Assembly (NCBI GenBank): GCA_964247055.1
Contig: OZ176053.1
Location: 9,362,001-9,426,000, forward strand
Length of the DNA stretch: 64,000 bases
Reading direction: 5' to 3'
From: Paragordius varius
Taxonomy: Eukaryota > Nematomorpha
A program made the translations under genes and the position numbers. The notes beneath the pieces were generated by a model, which was not told the DNA's origin, searched no databases, and saw nothing but the letters and a program-made list of their open reading frames with translations. Below are positions 25,029 to 36,901 of this stretch, piece by piece (position 1 is the first letter of the stretch; each line of letters starts with the position of its first letter).

Positions 25029-28000
25029 TCACCTTTTAATTTTCATCCAAAGAGCTCCAATGTCATATGGATTAATTAGGCGTTCATTAGATATGGGTAT
25101 GGTATTTAGATGACACCCATTATCATCATTATTGTGCAAAGGGTTTAACCAAGTCAGCATAACTATAAGGGTATTGCTGGGCAGTGCATTTATAATTTCG
25201 GCAAGTTTGTTATCAATCTCTATATTTGTTAATATAATAAAAAATATGAAATTAAAATAGTTTGATATTTTTGTTTTTTATCCAAAAATATTTATTTTGC
25301 CAATGTGAAGTCAGTAAATTGGGAATATCAAAAATTAAAGAATACAATAGAGAATTATCACTTATGTTATTTCAAAAGTTCTTAAAATGAGGAAAAACTG
25401 TTTTGTATGAAAAATCGGGAATTAAGAAAGTTTATACAGAAAATTAGTCAGTTGAATAATGTTTGCTAAAGCACACAGAAAAGATTAAAAACGTCCTTCC
25501 CTGCAAAGTGGTAAAAAAATGGGAAAATCCAAAAAATAGTCCACATAAAACTTTAATTATGAATTTTCTCACAGCATAATCCACCTAAAATTAAGTTTTT
25601 TTAACACACAAAACTAACAAAAAAAATTGTGTTAGTAACATTTCTAAGCACAAAAAGAAACTGTTATATTTTACGCTTCTTTTTTCACCAATTTAAAACT
25701 TTGTGATCCTTTAAAAAAAATTTAACTGTTTAAGCGGTCACGGTCATGAATGCATTCATAAACGATCCGACCCAATCCTAAATCCACCTACCTCATGTCT
25801 AAATTAATCAACGATTTCATGTTACTTTGGTCAAAAAAATCAAATATATGCCTACTTTGCCTCGTTTCACAAGTAAAATCTATGGGGATGCGAAAGTTGC
25901 TAAATGTCGCAAATTTATCCAACACATGGATATTTTGATATTCTAACAATGCTTCTACATCATAGAATGGAATGAGAGTTGAGGCCCCGGGCCTTTCAGT
26001 TTTTGATTTATAGCTATTGGCAGCTTTTATGGTGAAGTTTGTTGATTTTTTACACTTTTCTTTGCTACCTTCATCAATCATACTGTCCGTAGAAGTGTGA
26101 TGAGATCGCAGTGATTGTGTTAAAATTAACCCTATTATCAGAAATCATTATATAAATATTAAAAATTAATAAATTACAATAAAAGATTGGCCTATCACCA
26201 TAACGATAATAATATCTTTAAAAGTTAATATTTGGGAATGGTGTATATTTAAGCCACATATATAGTTATTAATGAACGAAATTCAAAAGCATCATTAACT
26301 AGCACAGATAAAATTTTGAATACGCACAATTTTCTAATGATATATAGAAGAGACAATCATTGAAATAATATTTTTAAGTTTATTTTAACCTTAAACATGT
26401 TTATGGTCAACAGCTAATTAAATTTTCTGAAGTAAAACAATTGAAGTTGCGTGTATATGAAATAAAAATTTTAAAATATGATATACTCATTATAAAAAGA
26501 GTACGGTCCAAGTCAAAACTGATTTATTATCAAGACAACATAATCGTTAAAAAATAATTTTGGCAAAGTTCGCAAAAGCCATGCTATACTTGTAATGAAA
26601 TCCCCGTTACATAAATTATTGATAAATATCGCATAATTATAAAAAAAATTAATTATTAATGAAGAAGGACACGAAATTGAAAATATGCTATACATGTTTT
26701 ATCCTGATTGCGTGGTACAATTCTGGCACACGGTTTAATGTTAAGGCCGACATCAACATTTGCCGATTGTTTGGTTTGCGTATTGATTTTATCATTTATT
26801 ATATTATTATTTTTATCATTTATGTCATCTATTGTATCCAATAATGTGTTGTCATCATATTTTTCCCATAACTTGATAGATTCATCATTTTCTAGGATAG
26901 AATAAACGTGGGGAATGCATTCTCCACAATATAATTCAGTATTGATATCTGTGGTTTTAGCTTCCTTTAAACTAATATCATCACAGAGATTATCATTATT
27001 ATGTTTTGTGTTGTTTTTACGGTTGTTTTGCATTTTTTGTTCCTTAGTGAATGTTGAAATGGTAAGTGCGGCAGAGTGTTTGAGGCTTGCTGCGATTTCT
27101 CCAAAATAACTTTGGCCTATTTAGAATGGAATTAATGCATTGTAAAGTAGTTATATAGATTAAACATCTTTTTATGTGTAATATTCAAGTATATCAAGCC
27201 ATTTTTACCTTTTTTTTTTACTTTTTTGTGAATAATTATTTGATTTTTTTGTATTCTTAGGCGAATACAAAAATTTACACACTCAATATGAATGTTAAAA
27301 AGGTATTTTGCAAAATCAGCCATTTATACATATTGTAGTAAAAATATTTGTGAGTGGATATTTTTAGGATGATAAAGAGATATTTTTAAACTGATTATAA
27401 ATTTAATTTTTAGTTCAGTCTCGCATTTTTACGAAAGATGTTAGCAAATAGATCATTTAAAAGCGTCAAAAAAATTTTCGAACATTAAGTCTAAAATATA
27501 TTAAATGTATACCACTTCGAAGCTTTAAAAGAACTAATTCCATTACAGTGCGGGCGTCTTCAATGCTGTCATGACCAATTTTATCTATTATATATGAAAT
27601 TATATATAATTTATGGTGAAAAAAGAATGCGATAGAGAGGATGAAAAAATTGAAATTATCCTAATAATGGAAAAACTATTCTTTTACGCATAATGTTGCA
27701 CCAATATAAATTATATTATTAGAATGAGGTATTCTCTCAAATAGTTGAAGGTAAGCGAGTCAGGTTCGATTATAATGGTGCTTTTTGTTTTTAATAAAAA
27801 CTTAGCGGAAATTTACAATTATTTCACTGTAAATTATAATGTTTTTTTAGTCCTAGTGAATCATAATATTTATGTAGATATAAATCGTTCTTATATAAAA
27901 AAATAGAGCTGGCTGTTACCCAAATAGGACTAAAATTAATACATTTTTTAACGAGTCCATTAAAAAAAATATTTGTGTGGCAAATACAGATTTTGTTTTG

Positions 28001-31000
28001 TGTATAAGCAATAAGAAAAGCAATAAAAATATTTTGTGCATAAAAATAAAATTTCGCTATGCGCCAATCAATTCTTTTAACCAATAAAATGGCTACTGTA
28101 AATATAGGATAACAACAATAAAAACTTTTATGTTAAAAGGAAAAATTCGCACATACTAAAAGATATATGGGGCATGGTTGAAGCTGTTTGAATTTCTCGA
28201 CCCAAAAAACATCTGGCCAATGTTTTAAGCTTACTTTTTCGATATTGCGTATCACCGGTAAGGTTATAGATTTGGGATGTATCAATGACATATGGGTGAA
28301 ACATTTTAAGCGCATCGAGATCAAAGTTAAGGCTATGGCCACAAAGTATAACTGGTCGAGTACCATATTTTTTCCCATCTAAAAATATAGATATGTCGGA
28401 ATTTAAATTTTAAAAGCCAGGTATTGGTACACAAACCTTTAGATTATTTTATTTTTTTGACCCTTTTAATACAATATTTAATGTTTTCTAATTTTTTACA
28501 TCAAAAAATTATTTTTAAGATAATCAGTGTCGATATCGCACAATTAAAATAAACGTTTCTTTTTCATACTTTTGGAAGTCGTTGTGCCAGAATGGTGCAA
28601 TACATTAATGATATGTTGTATATCTTTTTGGACATCTTGAAGCGTTACTGTAACGTCTATTAAATCAAATTTAGTCAATCCTGACCATTGAGTCAAATAG
28701 TCTTTAACCTAATAGGTGTAATGTGTTAATTGACTAGTTTGCTTGACAATTTATAATTTTTGACAGAAAAATTAGAAAAAAAATAAATATTTATTTTTTA
28801 AACCAAAAAGTGTGAAATAATTAATGTTAAAAAATAAACAAATTATTATTACACTTTTTGAATTCATAAAAATAAATGTAAAACATAAATACAGTGGATT
28901 AAATAAAAGAATATTTGTGATAGAGAAATTAAAGTTAGGAGTAAAAAATGAATATTAGTGAAAAAAGAGAAACAAAGGGCCATGGTGCACTAGCAAGCAA
29001 CCATACCCATTAAATAATTATTATTTTTTACTATTAACACTTGGATACAACACACTCATTTTAGTCCTTCGATTCGAATTGGGGTAGTTGGATACCCCAG
29101 GCCTATTTAAAATCAAATACTTTACAAAGTATGGAAGCAATCGAAACCATGGCAAAATTTTGCACTTATATAACATTAATAAACCAAAATATATAAAAAA
29201 ATTTATTCAAAAATACTTGATATTACTTATTTTGAGCTAAAACTGAAAGGTAAAAATTTAGTCAACGTGACATGTGTCAAATTGTAAAATTAAAAAATAA
29301 TACAAAATAAACCGCTTTTTCTATTTCAATCAATGTTAGATGTAATTTATATAAAAAATAAGCTTAAGTTTTACCCTTAAAATTAAATGAAGACGATATT
29401 TTGCAAAATTTTTGTAAAATAAAAATGGCGTCGAAGTAGTTTGAGATTGAACTTTTTTTTCAAAACATAATTTTATCAAGATATTTTGGCATATTTATAT
29501 AATATTTATCAGGATAGAAGCATAAATTTAAATTGGGACCGTTTCCTTCAGTAGTTTTTTAAAAATTTTAATTTAAATTTAGTCTGGGGTATTTAGATAC
29601 CCCAATTTAAATCGATAATGAGAGAAAAAAGGGAAAAGAAAGGCATTTATTGAGTATGTAATACCATACGTATATAATTTAAATATTTTTTATTTAAAAC
29701 TATTTGCAAAAATGATCTAAAAAATTAAATACAAAGTTAAACCTGATTGAAAGGTGGTTTAACTAAGGTATCGTAAATGCATGTTAAACTTTCATCCACT
29801 ATGCTAACTCTTATGAGAGCTGATGAACCGTCCATTAATTGACACATTTCACAATCAAGGGCTAATAGATAGGGTTGCTCTTGAGCAGGTGTTAAATTTT
29901 GGGATATCGCATTTTCTGAAGTTTTATTAGCCACTGGAGCTGTTAAAATAATTTCACAATATTAAATATAAAATAAATCATTAAATTAATTATTTGAATT
30001 TTAATATCCTGTTTTAAATAAGATTTTTTTCATACAAAAACAATAAATTTTTTAGACAACCTTTTTCAATTAACAATAAGGATCATTAATTTAAATAAGT
30101 CAAATTCTTGTTTCTGAAAGAAACCGTTTTGTCTTTTATAAGACACATCATTTATAGCCAGTTCTATGTCAAATATGTCTTAGGGTAAAGATTTTTAACG
30201 ATTCTTTATGATTTTAAGATGTAATTAAGGACTATATTTAAATCAAGGGCTTACGTTAAAAAAATTAAACCCCTTTACATCATTTTAATAATATTAAAAA
30301 GCCAAAACTATTGATATATATATATATATATATATGCTTGCTACTCTAATATAAGTAATAATGATTAATAAATCAAAGGTTTTATATTAATATGGGATTT
30401 CCCGTGTATAACCCATATGTATATACATTGTATTGTATAAATCTATAAAAATATTATTTAAGAAATCCAAAAAATATAAACAAAGTTCTTAAATGATTTA
30501 ATTAAAATAATCAACCCGTACTTTTTTTCAATGGGGGGTATCCATGAAGACTGCTATATACAAAATCGTAACCTTTGACTCTAATTTATAAAATATAATT
30601 AAAAAAATTCATAGATTTTTATGACATTAAACTTGGAAAAAAATAAAGATGATCTAATTATTACCATTTAATTATTTGTGTACAAATTATTTAATTCATG
30701 CACTAAAATTTAATAATCATATTCCAAATAGGATAACATTTTGAAATTAACATTATTCATTACTTAGTTTTTTTTGATATGTGGACCGTTCATCAATAGT
30801 AATCGCAGACTAATAATCATTCCAACATAATTATTTGTGATATATATTTACAATTATGCGATTTATAATACATATATAAAATCCAGGATATATATAAAAT
30901 GGTCATACTTATAACTTATGAATTACCTTTTTCCTTTGTCCATGCCATTTAAATCATGATTGTGCAATAAATTACTTTCAGTTTGTGATTTGTTATCATC

Positions 31001-32741
31001 ACTTGCTACTTCGTCCATAATTACATCACCATTTTGTTCAACTTCTTTATTGTTATGTTTTTGGTTACTAGGTAAATTCTTAGCGCTTTTATCAGGCGTT
31101 AAAGGCAAGGTAAAACAATCTCTCTTCAGCAATTTTTTGGTTGCGACTAAACTACCCCGTGGAAAGGTATCAAGATGTGCCGTACACGGTAATGGTAAAT
31201 GAAAAAAGGTATCATTGTTATCATAAAGACGCTGTTTTAAAGTACCAGAATCGTTTTTTACCAACAAGGCATCATTTTCAGTAATAATATGATGACCATT
31301 TAGCACAGTTTTTGTTTTCTTGGACGGTGATGTTTTACGTGCTAATTTAGCATTCTTCGAAATTAGGTTATCTTCAGAACTGTTTGAATCGCTTGATTCA
31401 GTGTTTAAGGAAATAGAGGTCGTGAATGATGATGAAGAGATTTGAGTTAATACGTTTCGAATGGCAAAATGATTGATATAGTTGAAAGGGGTGTGATGCA
31501 ATTTTCGGGGTTTCTCAGTTCCTGAAACAATAAAAAATGCAATCATGAATTGACAAATTATAATGCAGATTGTGAAATAACTATTAATGGGTAATTAATT
31601 AACAATATATTAATCAAGGCTGATGTGTGAAAACAAATTTTATGAAACACAGTTAGCACACTGTATTATTTATATATGGTAAAAGTGTTTTTAACAAGTA
31701 AAAATTGGCAGCATTCACAACTTAGCCATCAATATCCATGAGAATTAGCTTTTTTTAAATAATTATCTGAGAAAATCACTGATTTATTTAAACCATTATA
31801 ATCCATTTATAATATTAATTGTGTTCATAAAAAGATATATAAATTAAAAAAACGCTTGTTTAGCAATGAAAATAAGCATACTTTTCAATAATTCATCTTG
31901 ATGTTGAATAGCATGATGTAGATTGTGAAGTATTAAATCCATTCCCAAACAGCCATCAACCGGTTTAATTAGGGGTAAAATCAGAGGATGATTGACGAGT
32001 TGTTTAACATTATTTTTACGACTGAAAAAAATAAAAGATTAGTTAGAGAGCATCTCATAAAATTTTTATTACATTAAATTATATGTGGCCAAACAGTCAG
32101 TTTAAATCGTATTGTAAATTAATATTTAATAGATCATAAATTATTACATTTTCCGATAATCCAATCCATCTGCATTAAGTGCAACCAGTGTTTCAGAAAA
32201 ATTTTTGATAAAATTATAGTTTATTATATGATTGAATTCTGAAGTATCATCTGTTTTATAATTGTTATTGGTATTCTCTGCTTCAGGAGATATATCAGAG
32301 TCGGATAAAACTTCGCCTTGTTCTAGTTCAGATATTAAATTTGAATTAATGTTGGCAGTAGAGTTTTGTATTAATGCATTTGTCAAATTTGGTTTGACAT
32401 CTATTTCTATCGAGAATAGAGCAATCTGGCGAATTTTTTTAGAACTCGTTATTTCAGCCCATCTCTAATTTTATGTAATTTATACTTAATATATTTCTGA
32501 AAATTTGCATCCTCTTTTAGAGGAATGGAAAAGTTATGGATTAGATTAAAAATATTTTCTATAACAATGGGTTTAATTTGACTACAAATTGCACAATACC
32601 AAAGATGTTCATTATAGTGGTTCGGCATAGAATCTTGTAAAGATCGCAATTCAAAAAATGTAGGCAATTTAATTTGTGGATCATTCTAGCAAATAAATTA
32701 AAATATACCCAATAAGTTTTTGCTGGTTTTTTGTGTTTCAT
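25029..32741 (-). CDS. Rex1-family 3'-5' RNA exonuclease (REXO5-like)
   Basis: DEDDh exonuclease predicted to trim the 3' ends of structured RNAs, probably nuclear. Exons (minus): 32709-32741, 32486-32685, 32148-32462, 31882-32021, 30927-31521, 29743-29939, 28570-28708, 28157-28378, 27513-27584, 26694-27116, 25792-26131, 25029-25219 (or 25029-25176). Exo I is LALDCEMC in the 29743-29939 exon, Exo II GHSLNFDLDALK in 28157-28378, Exo III GHDSIEDARTVMEL in 27513-27584; all catalytic D, E, D, H, D residues are present. Downstream, FRIPIDF and HIFDFFDQSN look like an RRM, as in REXO5, where RRMs follow the exonuclease; REXO1-type proteins end at the nuclease. All junctions agree in phase except 30927 to 29939 and, unless the shorter last exon is used, 25792 to 25219, so a small exon may be missing. 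The first two introns are 23 nt each. Intron 29940-30926 is nearly 1 kb and 28709-29742 carries a MITE. Confidence 0.85.
29032..29622 (-). mobile_element. MITE with hairpin-forming inverted ends, copy B
   Basis: Same family as 9205-9820 but in reverse orientation, inside the intron between exonuclease exons 29743-29939 and 28570-28708. Starts taacacttggatacaacaca, has attggggtagttggatacc near 29082 and tggggtatttagatacccca near 29584. Interior closely matches copy C at 60520-61110. Confidence 0.85.
30317..30336. repeat. (TA)n microsatellite
   Basis: Short run of alternating T and A in an intron of the exonuclease gene. Confidence 0.8.
32463..32485 (-). other. 23-nt intron 2 of the exonuclease gene
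   Basis: Begins GTATAA and ends TTAGAG. Removing it joins ...NFQKYIK to WAEITSSKKIRQIALF. Without it the frame runs into a stop within a few codons. The alternative 21-nt cut at the nearer TAG also leads to a stop, so the 23-nt form is preferred. Confidence 0.75.
32686..32708 (-). other. 23-nt intron 1 of the exonuclease gene
   Basis: Begins GTATAT and ends GCTAG. Removing it joins MKHKKPAKTYW to NDPQIKLPTFFELRSLQDS in one frame (phase 0); keeping it changes the frame and gives a short dead-end reading. Confidence 0.8.
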
Positions 32742-33432
32742 GTGATTAACCGTTACCAGAAAATTACAGAGTATGTTTTTATTGTAAAAAATTATTGCGG
32801 ATTATTGAGTATTTGTAAATTATAATAATCCATTTTATAAAAAATAAAAACAAATACCTAAGGATCTTTTAAAACCGTATTTAAATATTAAACCCACAAG
32901 GCAAAATATATAATAAATTATGGACCTAAATTCACTTTTCTGAGACACTTTTAATCAAGCGACTTAAAAATAAATTTATTTATTTTGGGAGAAATTAATA
33001 TATGCAATATAGCATTTGCGGTGCTTATATATAAATATAAAAGATATAAATCCTCATTTCAAACATTTTGGCCGCTATTCATATTTGGGTTTTTTAACAT
33101 CATTATATTCTTATTTTTTTGTAAACTGCATGTTTCTCAGGGTATCAATTTATGAATATTGTTATGAAATTATAGCCAAAGTTTAATTATCAAACATCGT
33201 TCTCCTCTATTAAATAAAAAACGTATTTTTTACAGTTTTCTAACTTTCAGAGCAGTGGTACTCACCATTTTAAAAGGCGCAAAAAATAATAAGTCTTATG
33301 CAGGGCTCCATATAATATCAATAGGTGGTAGACACATTATCTAAAAATTTTATGAATAATTCAGATCCACTAAAAGCACTTTTAGGGTGGATGAGGCTCA
33401 TGGGCAAGGGTTTGAGCACCAATATCCTAAAG
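32742..33432. other. Intergenic, probable promoter side of the exonuclease gene
   Basis: Nothing recognisable apart from being upstream of the exonuclease start codon at 32741. No motif strong enough to call a promoter. Confidence 0.4.
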
Positions 33433-33716
33433 TAGCGGTTTCCAACATGCGGCCCTCCGATAATTTATATGTGCGAAAAATTTGGTTCATAATTTGCAAA
33501 AATATGCCCACAATATCTTAGCCAATTTGATATTCCTTTGAATTTTTTTAAATAAGTTATCCAAAAGGCAAGAACCAACAAAAATATTGCGTTGGCGATT
33601 TGCAGTCATATGTTTGAAATCTAATAAAATTAATTATATATGTATGCCAATATATATATATATATATATATATCATATGCGCCCCGCCAAGCCATTTGTG
33701 GTGGTCACTCCTGTTC
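33433..33716. mobile_element. hAT-like MITE
   Basis: Left end (t)agcggtttccaacatgcggccc and, inverted, right end caggagtgaccaccacaa resemble the widespread hAT terminal theme cag.ggtggccaa..tgcggccc. About 284 bp, no coding potential; a (TA)n run at 33651-33674 sits near the right end. Flanking octamers match poorly, so the insertion is old or the ends are off by a base or two. The right-end words recur at bases 25-50 of the window. Confidence 0.45.
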
Positions 33717-35039
33717 TAGTCCAAAATTAGGACAGCAGCACGATTAAAATTAACAGCTGATTTATCAATAAAAGTTTTTGCGAGTAAAATATAATTAGCT
33801 TTAAATTAATACTAATATCTGCATTTTCTAGCTATAATATACATTGCTTGATTAAAAACTTGAGGAAAAAATGGCGGAAGTTTAAGATGAGGTTTCTTTA
33901 TTATATGACATTTAACAACAAATTTTTTTAAAACCCACGCCTAAATGGCCAAAAAACCTAGTTTTTAAATTAGGACTATACCTTAAATATTTTTAGGATT
34001 TTTAAAAAAGGATTCTGATATATTATTATGCCATAAGGTAATGAAGTGTAAATCGCTTAAAGACAGGCAATAATTTGGTTTTAAAAATTTGAATAATTAA
34101 CATCTTTTAAATTGTATTTTAGCAACAACATTTTGATACCTATTCATTTAAAATCAGCGGTTTGTTTCAATTGAGTGTTAAGGCTATCCAAATTCGGACT
34201 CTAGAATTACAATTCTAAAAATCTGAACTTTTTATAGGAAAACCATTTTAGTAATTAATTCCAACACACTTTTCGGAGTAGTTTTACTCACATGTTCAAA
34301 CACTAGGCTGTAAAACTACCCCTAAAATACAATTTTGATTAAAAGAGTAATATGAAGTTGGAAAAGTATGGATGTTTCTTTAATAAAAATAATAATAATA
34401 ATATTTTCATGAACAAATATCCCGATATATACTTTGTGCAGAAGAATCTAAGTCAGGATGATTATAGTGCTTTTAATGTCGGGCTTACGACTGATATAAG
34501 AAAGTTATCATCACTTTTGATAACTTTTCCATACAAAATTGTAAAATCTGGACATATTTTACTTGAAAACCTTTGAAAACTCAATGCTTTTCTCCAGTAT
34601 TATAAAAATATATCATAAACTATAAACAATATTTAAAATTATTAATTTATATGTGAATCCCGAAAGTCTTATATTATACTCTTCTAAAATGGTCAAGTCT
34701 TTTGAAACTAAACGCAAAATTGATATTGCGGAAAATTTAAATATATGTGCTAAATTTTGACATCAAATTAGTTCAGTGTGTTTGACTCGAATTTTGGTTC
34801 CTTTTATGTAAAAACGACAATTTATGTTTAATTTAGATTGTAATTTGAGACATTTGCGGCTCATATCCAAAGATTAAAATTATAAAGGTTGAGCAGTTAT
34901 TTTTACCAAAAATATTTTATTTAGAAACATGTCCGCAAACTTTGCGATTTTTATATATGGAGCAATTACCAGAAAAGTAGTGAGGTCCAAAACCAAATGC
35001 ACCATGAGAATCCTGTTGCATTTTCTATCAGAATATATA
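33717..35039. repeat. Mixed old repeat fragments
   Basis: Bases 34185-34400 (caaattcggactctagaatt, then gaactttttataggaaaacc) resemble 55880-56060 (gaaattcggactataaattt; gacttttaactaatacagg), a diverged dispersed repeat. Bases 34600-35040 share cccgaaagtct, atatgtgctaaatttt, gtgaggtccaaaaccaaat and tttctatcagaatatataat with the inverted-repeat element at 14165-15690. No gene; the open frames here (34352-34576, 34929-35174) have no motif. Confidence 0.4.
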
Positions 35040-35325
35040 ATATACCACTTACAGTTCAAATTGACCCTTGAACAATTTATATTCACCCTCGAACAATTCA
35101 AATTCACCCTTGAACAATTCGAATTCATCCTAAAAATAAATTATATGTTTTTGAGAAATATAACTCTTTATTAATATGAAATACATCTTTACGGCATAGT
35201 TTATTATTTTTTCAGTAATATTTTAATTTTAAAACATAATTTTATTATTTAATATATATATATATATATATATATAGGTAATATAATTTAGAGGGTGAAT
35301 TTGAATTGTAAATGATATATATATA
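35040..35325. repeat. Paired inverted minisatellite, small copy
   Basis: At 35040-35130 a leader ataataccacttacagttca precedes about four 21-bp units of the type ttcacccttgaacaattcaa. At 35285-35325 the leader and part of a unit recur in inverted orientation (complement atttacaattcaaattcacc), separated by about 150 bp containing a (TA)n run at 35252-35276. The same layout, larger, is at 50618-51340. Confidence 0.6.
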
Positions 35326-35392
35326 TAATTTGTTTGATTATACTCGCCGAAATCGTGCACTACTTAATATTATTTATGGGTTAATCAATATA

Positions 35393-36901
35393 TTATTTAT
35401 TGACATTTTTGTTTATATTTTTGTCATCAACATTATTATCCTTCGCAGTAGTTCCTCCATGTATAATACCTTGATGTAAACACATTAGATTGGAAAGCAC
35501 ATCCCCTGGAGCTAAGGAGTGGTGAGAATCATTGGAAGACAACCCTTTTGTTTCTGGAATAGTTAGTGTCTTTCTAGAGATTTTGTACGAAAGCCTTAAA
35601 TGCTTTTGAGAAGTACTTGAAGATTTTTTAATTAATGTGGCTGGGTCAATCAGGAGATGAACATCAGATGATAGATTACCAGCATTTTTTTCAAAAGATT
35701 CAGGTATTAAAAAGTCTTTTGAGCCAGGTGTTAAAGTTGGTTTTTCATGGACATTAAACTTTCTTACACAATTGTATATCCTCTTAAGATCTCTAATAAT
35801 ATTATGATATTCCTTTAAATTCTCATCTAATGCGTTTAAAGCAACTTCTATCACTGCAATGTCTTTTGACCTAATTGTAGGATTTTTCATTGTTTCATAA
35901 TATGAAGTTGATGGGTTAGGGTCATCGATTAGTTCATCTTGTTTTTGTGATTTGTCTTTTTCTTTATTAACTTTCATTTTATCCTCACATTTTTTGTCAT
36001 TTTGCCATTTAATATTTTGTTTGACAGTTATTTCAAGGTTAGTTATAACAACGGCTACCAAAAGGTTAGATAAGAGAAAACCTCCTATTATAATTACAAT
36101 AGCAAAATACATTTTCGCTATCCTATAATAAATTGGATGTATGGCTAAAAGTTCATTGTCTGGATCGCTTATGTTTTCATTATGGTTATTTTTAAATTTA
36201 TTTAGCAAATATATCCATCCACTTTGTGTAACGCCCGTAAAAGTTGAAAAAGAGGCTCGACCAAGATCTCCAAAATCTTCATTAAAATCGGCACCAAAAA
36301 GTTTAACACCCCACAAGGAGAGTAATAGGGATAAATATATAATAAGAAGAACTAAACTCGTAATATCTGGCAATGATTGGATGATAGCCTTTATTATAAC
36401 TTGCAGTCCCTGAATCATATTTAGTATACGGAGAATGCGCATGGATTTGGCAACACGAACAAGCAAAATAAATTGGCGTCCAGGATTTTTTCTTTGGACA
36501 ACTGGGCTTATGAGCATTAAAACGACAATTAGAAAATCCACCGTATTCCAAAAATCTACTAACCAAAATAACTCAAAACTATAATACCATTTTAATAATA
36601 TTTCGAGAATGAAGAATGCTAAAAGACTTGTTTCGAATATCTGAAAAGTCTGATAATATGTTTCTGCCAAATTTTCAGATGTTTGTAGTCCAATAATTAT
36701 TGTATTTAATATAATTGCAGCAATAGAAAATCTTTGAAACCAAACATTATTAAGTAGTGGTCCTATGACTTGAACCTTTATCTTTTCATCCACTAGGTAT
36801 TGATCAAAGATGACCTTATTTTTCTGGCAATTACTGTTTTGTATGTTATTTTCAAAATCGGTTTTTGGAGTTATCGAAACTTTATGAGCTAGATTATCCA
36901 T
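35393..36901 (-). CDS. CatSper-type sperm cation channel subunit (CatSper4-like)
   Basis: A 502-residue, single-exon, six-helix cation channel subunit. S1 is near residues 56-75, S2 86-107, S3 115-131, S4 143-165 with R149, K152, R155 and R158 spaced by three as in voltage sensors, S5 179-203, pore 217-231, S6 about 262-290 (GGFLLSNLLVAVVITNLE). IIQSLPDITSLVLL before S5, LWGVKLFGADF after it and a pore T-Q-x-G-W match CatSper4 best; CatSper proteins are single-domain channels that form a heterotetramer in the sperm flagellum and carry pH- and voltage-gated calcium entry. The C-terminus has a Lys-rich stretch and a possible coiled coil (ALDENLKEYHNIIRDLKRIY), also usual in CatSper. The acidic selectivity residue expected in T-Q-D-G-W is Ser here (S227, codon 36221-36223). 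ATG at 36901; complete by length (human CatSper4 is about 470 residues). No intron found, unlike its neighbours. Confidence 0.85.
   Translation of the reverse strand: MDNLAHKVSITPKTDFENNIQNSNCQKNKVIFDQYLVDEKIKVQVIGPLLNNVWFQRFSIAAIILNTIIIGLQTSENLAETYYQTFQIFETSLLAFFILEILLKWYYSFELFWLVDFWNTVDFLIVVLMLISPVVQRKNPGRQFILLVRVAKSMRILRILNMIQGLQVIIKAIIQSLPDITSLVLLIIYLSLLLSLWGVKLFGADFNEDFGDLGRASFSTFTGVTQSGWIYLLNKFKNNHNENISDPDNELLAIHPIYYRIAKMYFAIVIIIGGFLLSNLLVAVVITNLEITVKQNIKWQNDKKCEDKMKVNKEKDKSQKQDELIDDPNPSTSYYETMKNPTIRSKDIAVIEVALNALDENLKEYHNIIRDLKRIYNCVRKFNVHEKPTLTPGSKDFLIPESFEKNAGNLSSDVHLLIDPATLIKKSSSTSQKHLRLSYKISRKTLTIPETKGLSSNDSHHSLAPGDVLSNLMCLHQGIIHGGTTAKDNNVDDKNINKNVNK

Noticed and set aside
27132-28084. 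Small proteins on the minus strand in exonuclease introns
   Set aside because: Hydrophobic AT-driven frames without motifs, lying within introns whose flanking exons join in phase.
32450-32490. A two-base frameshift in the exonuclease gene (extra AG in an AGAG)
   Set aside because: A 23-nt GT-AG intron at 32463-32485 explains the change of frame, gives correct phases on both sides and matches other tiny introns in the window.
34880-35174. Frames with repeated NCSRVNLN-type residues
   Set aside because: They run through the small 21-bp minisatellite and reflect its period.
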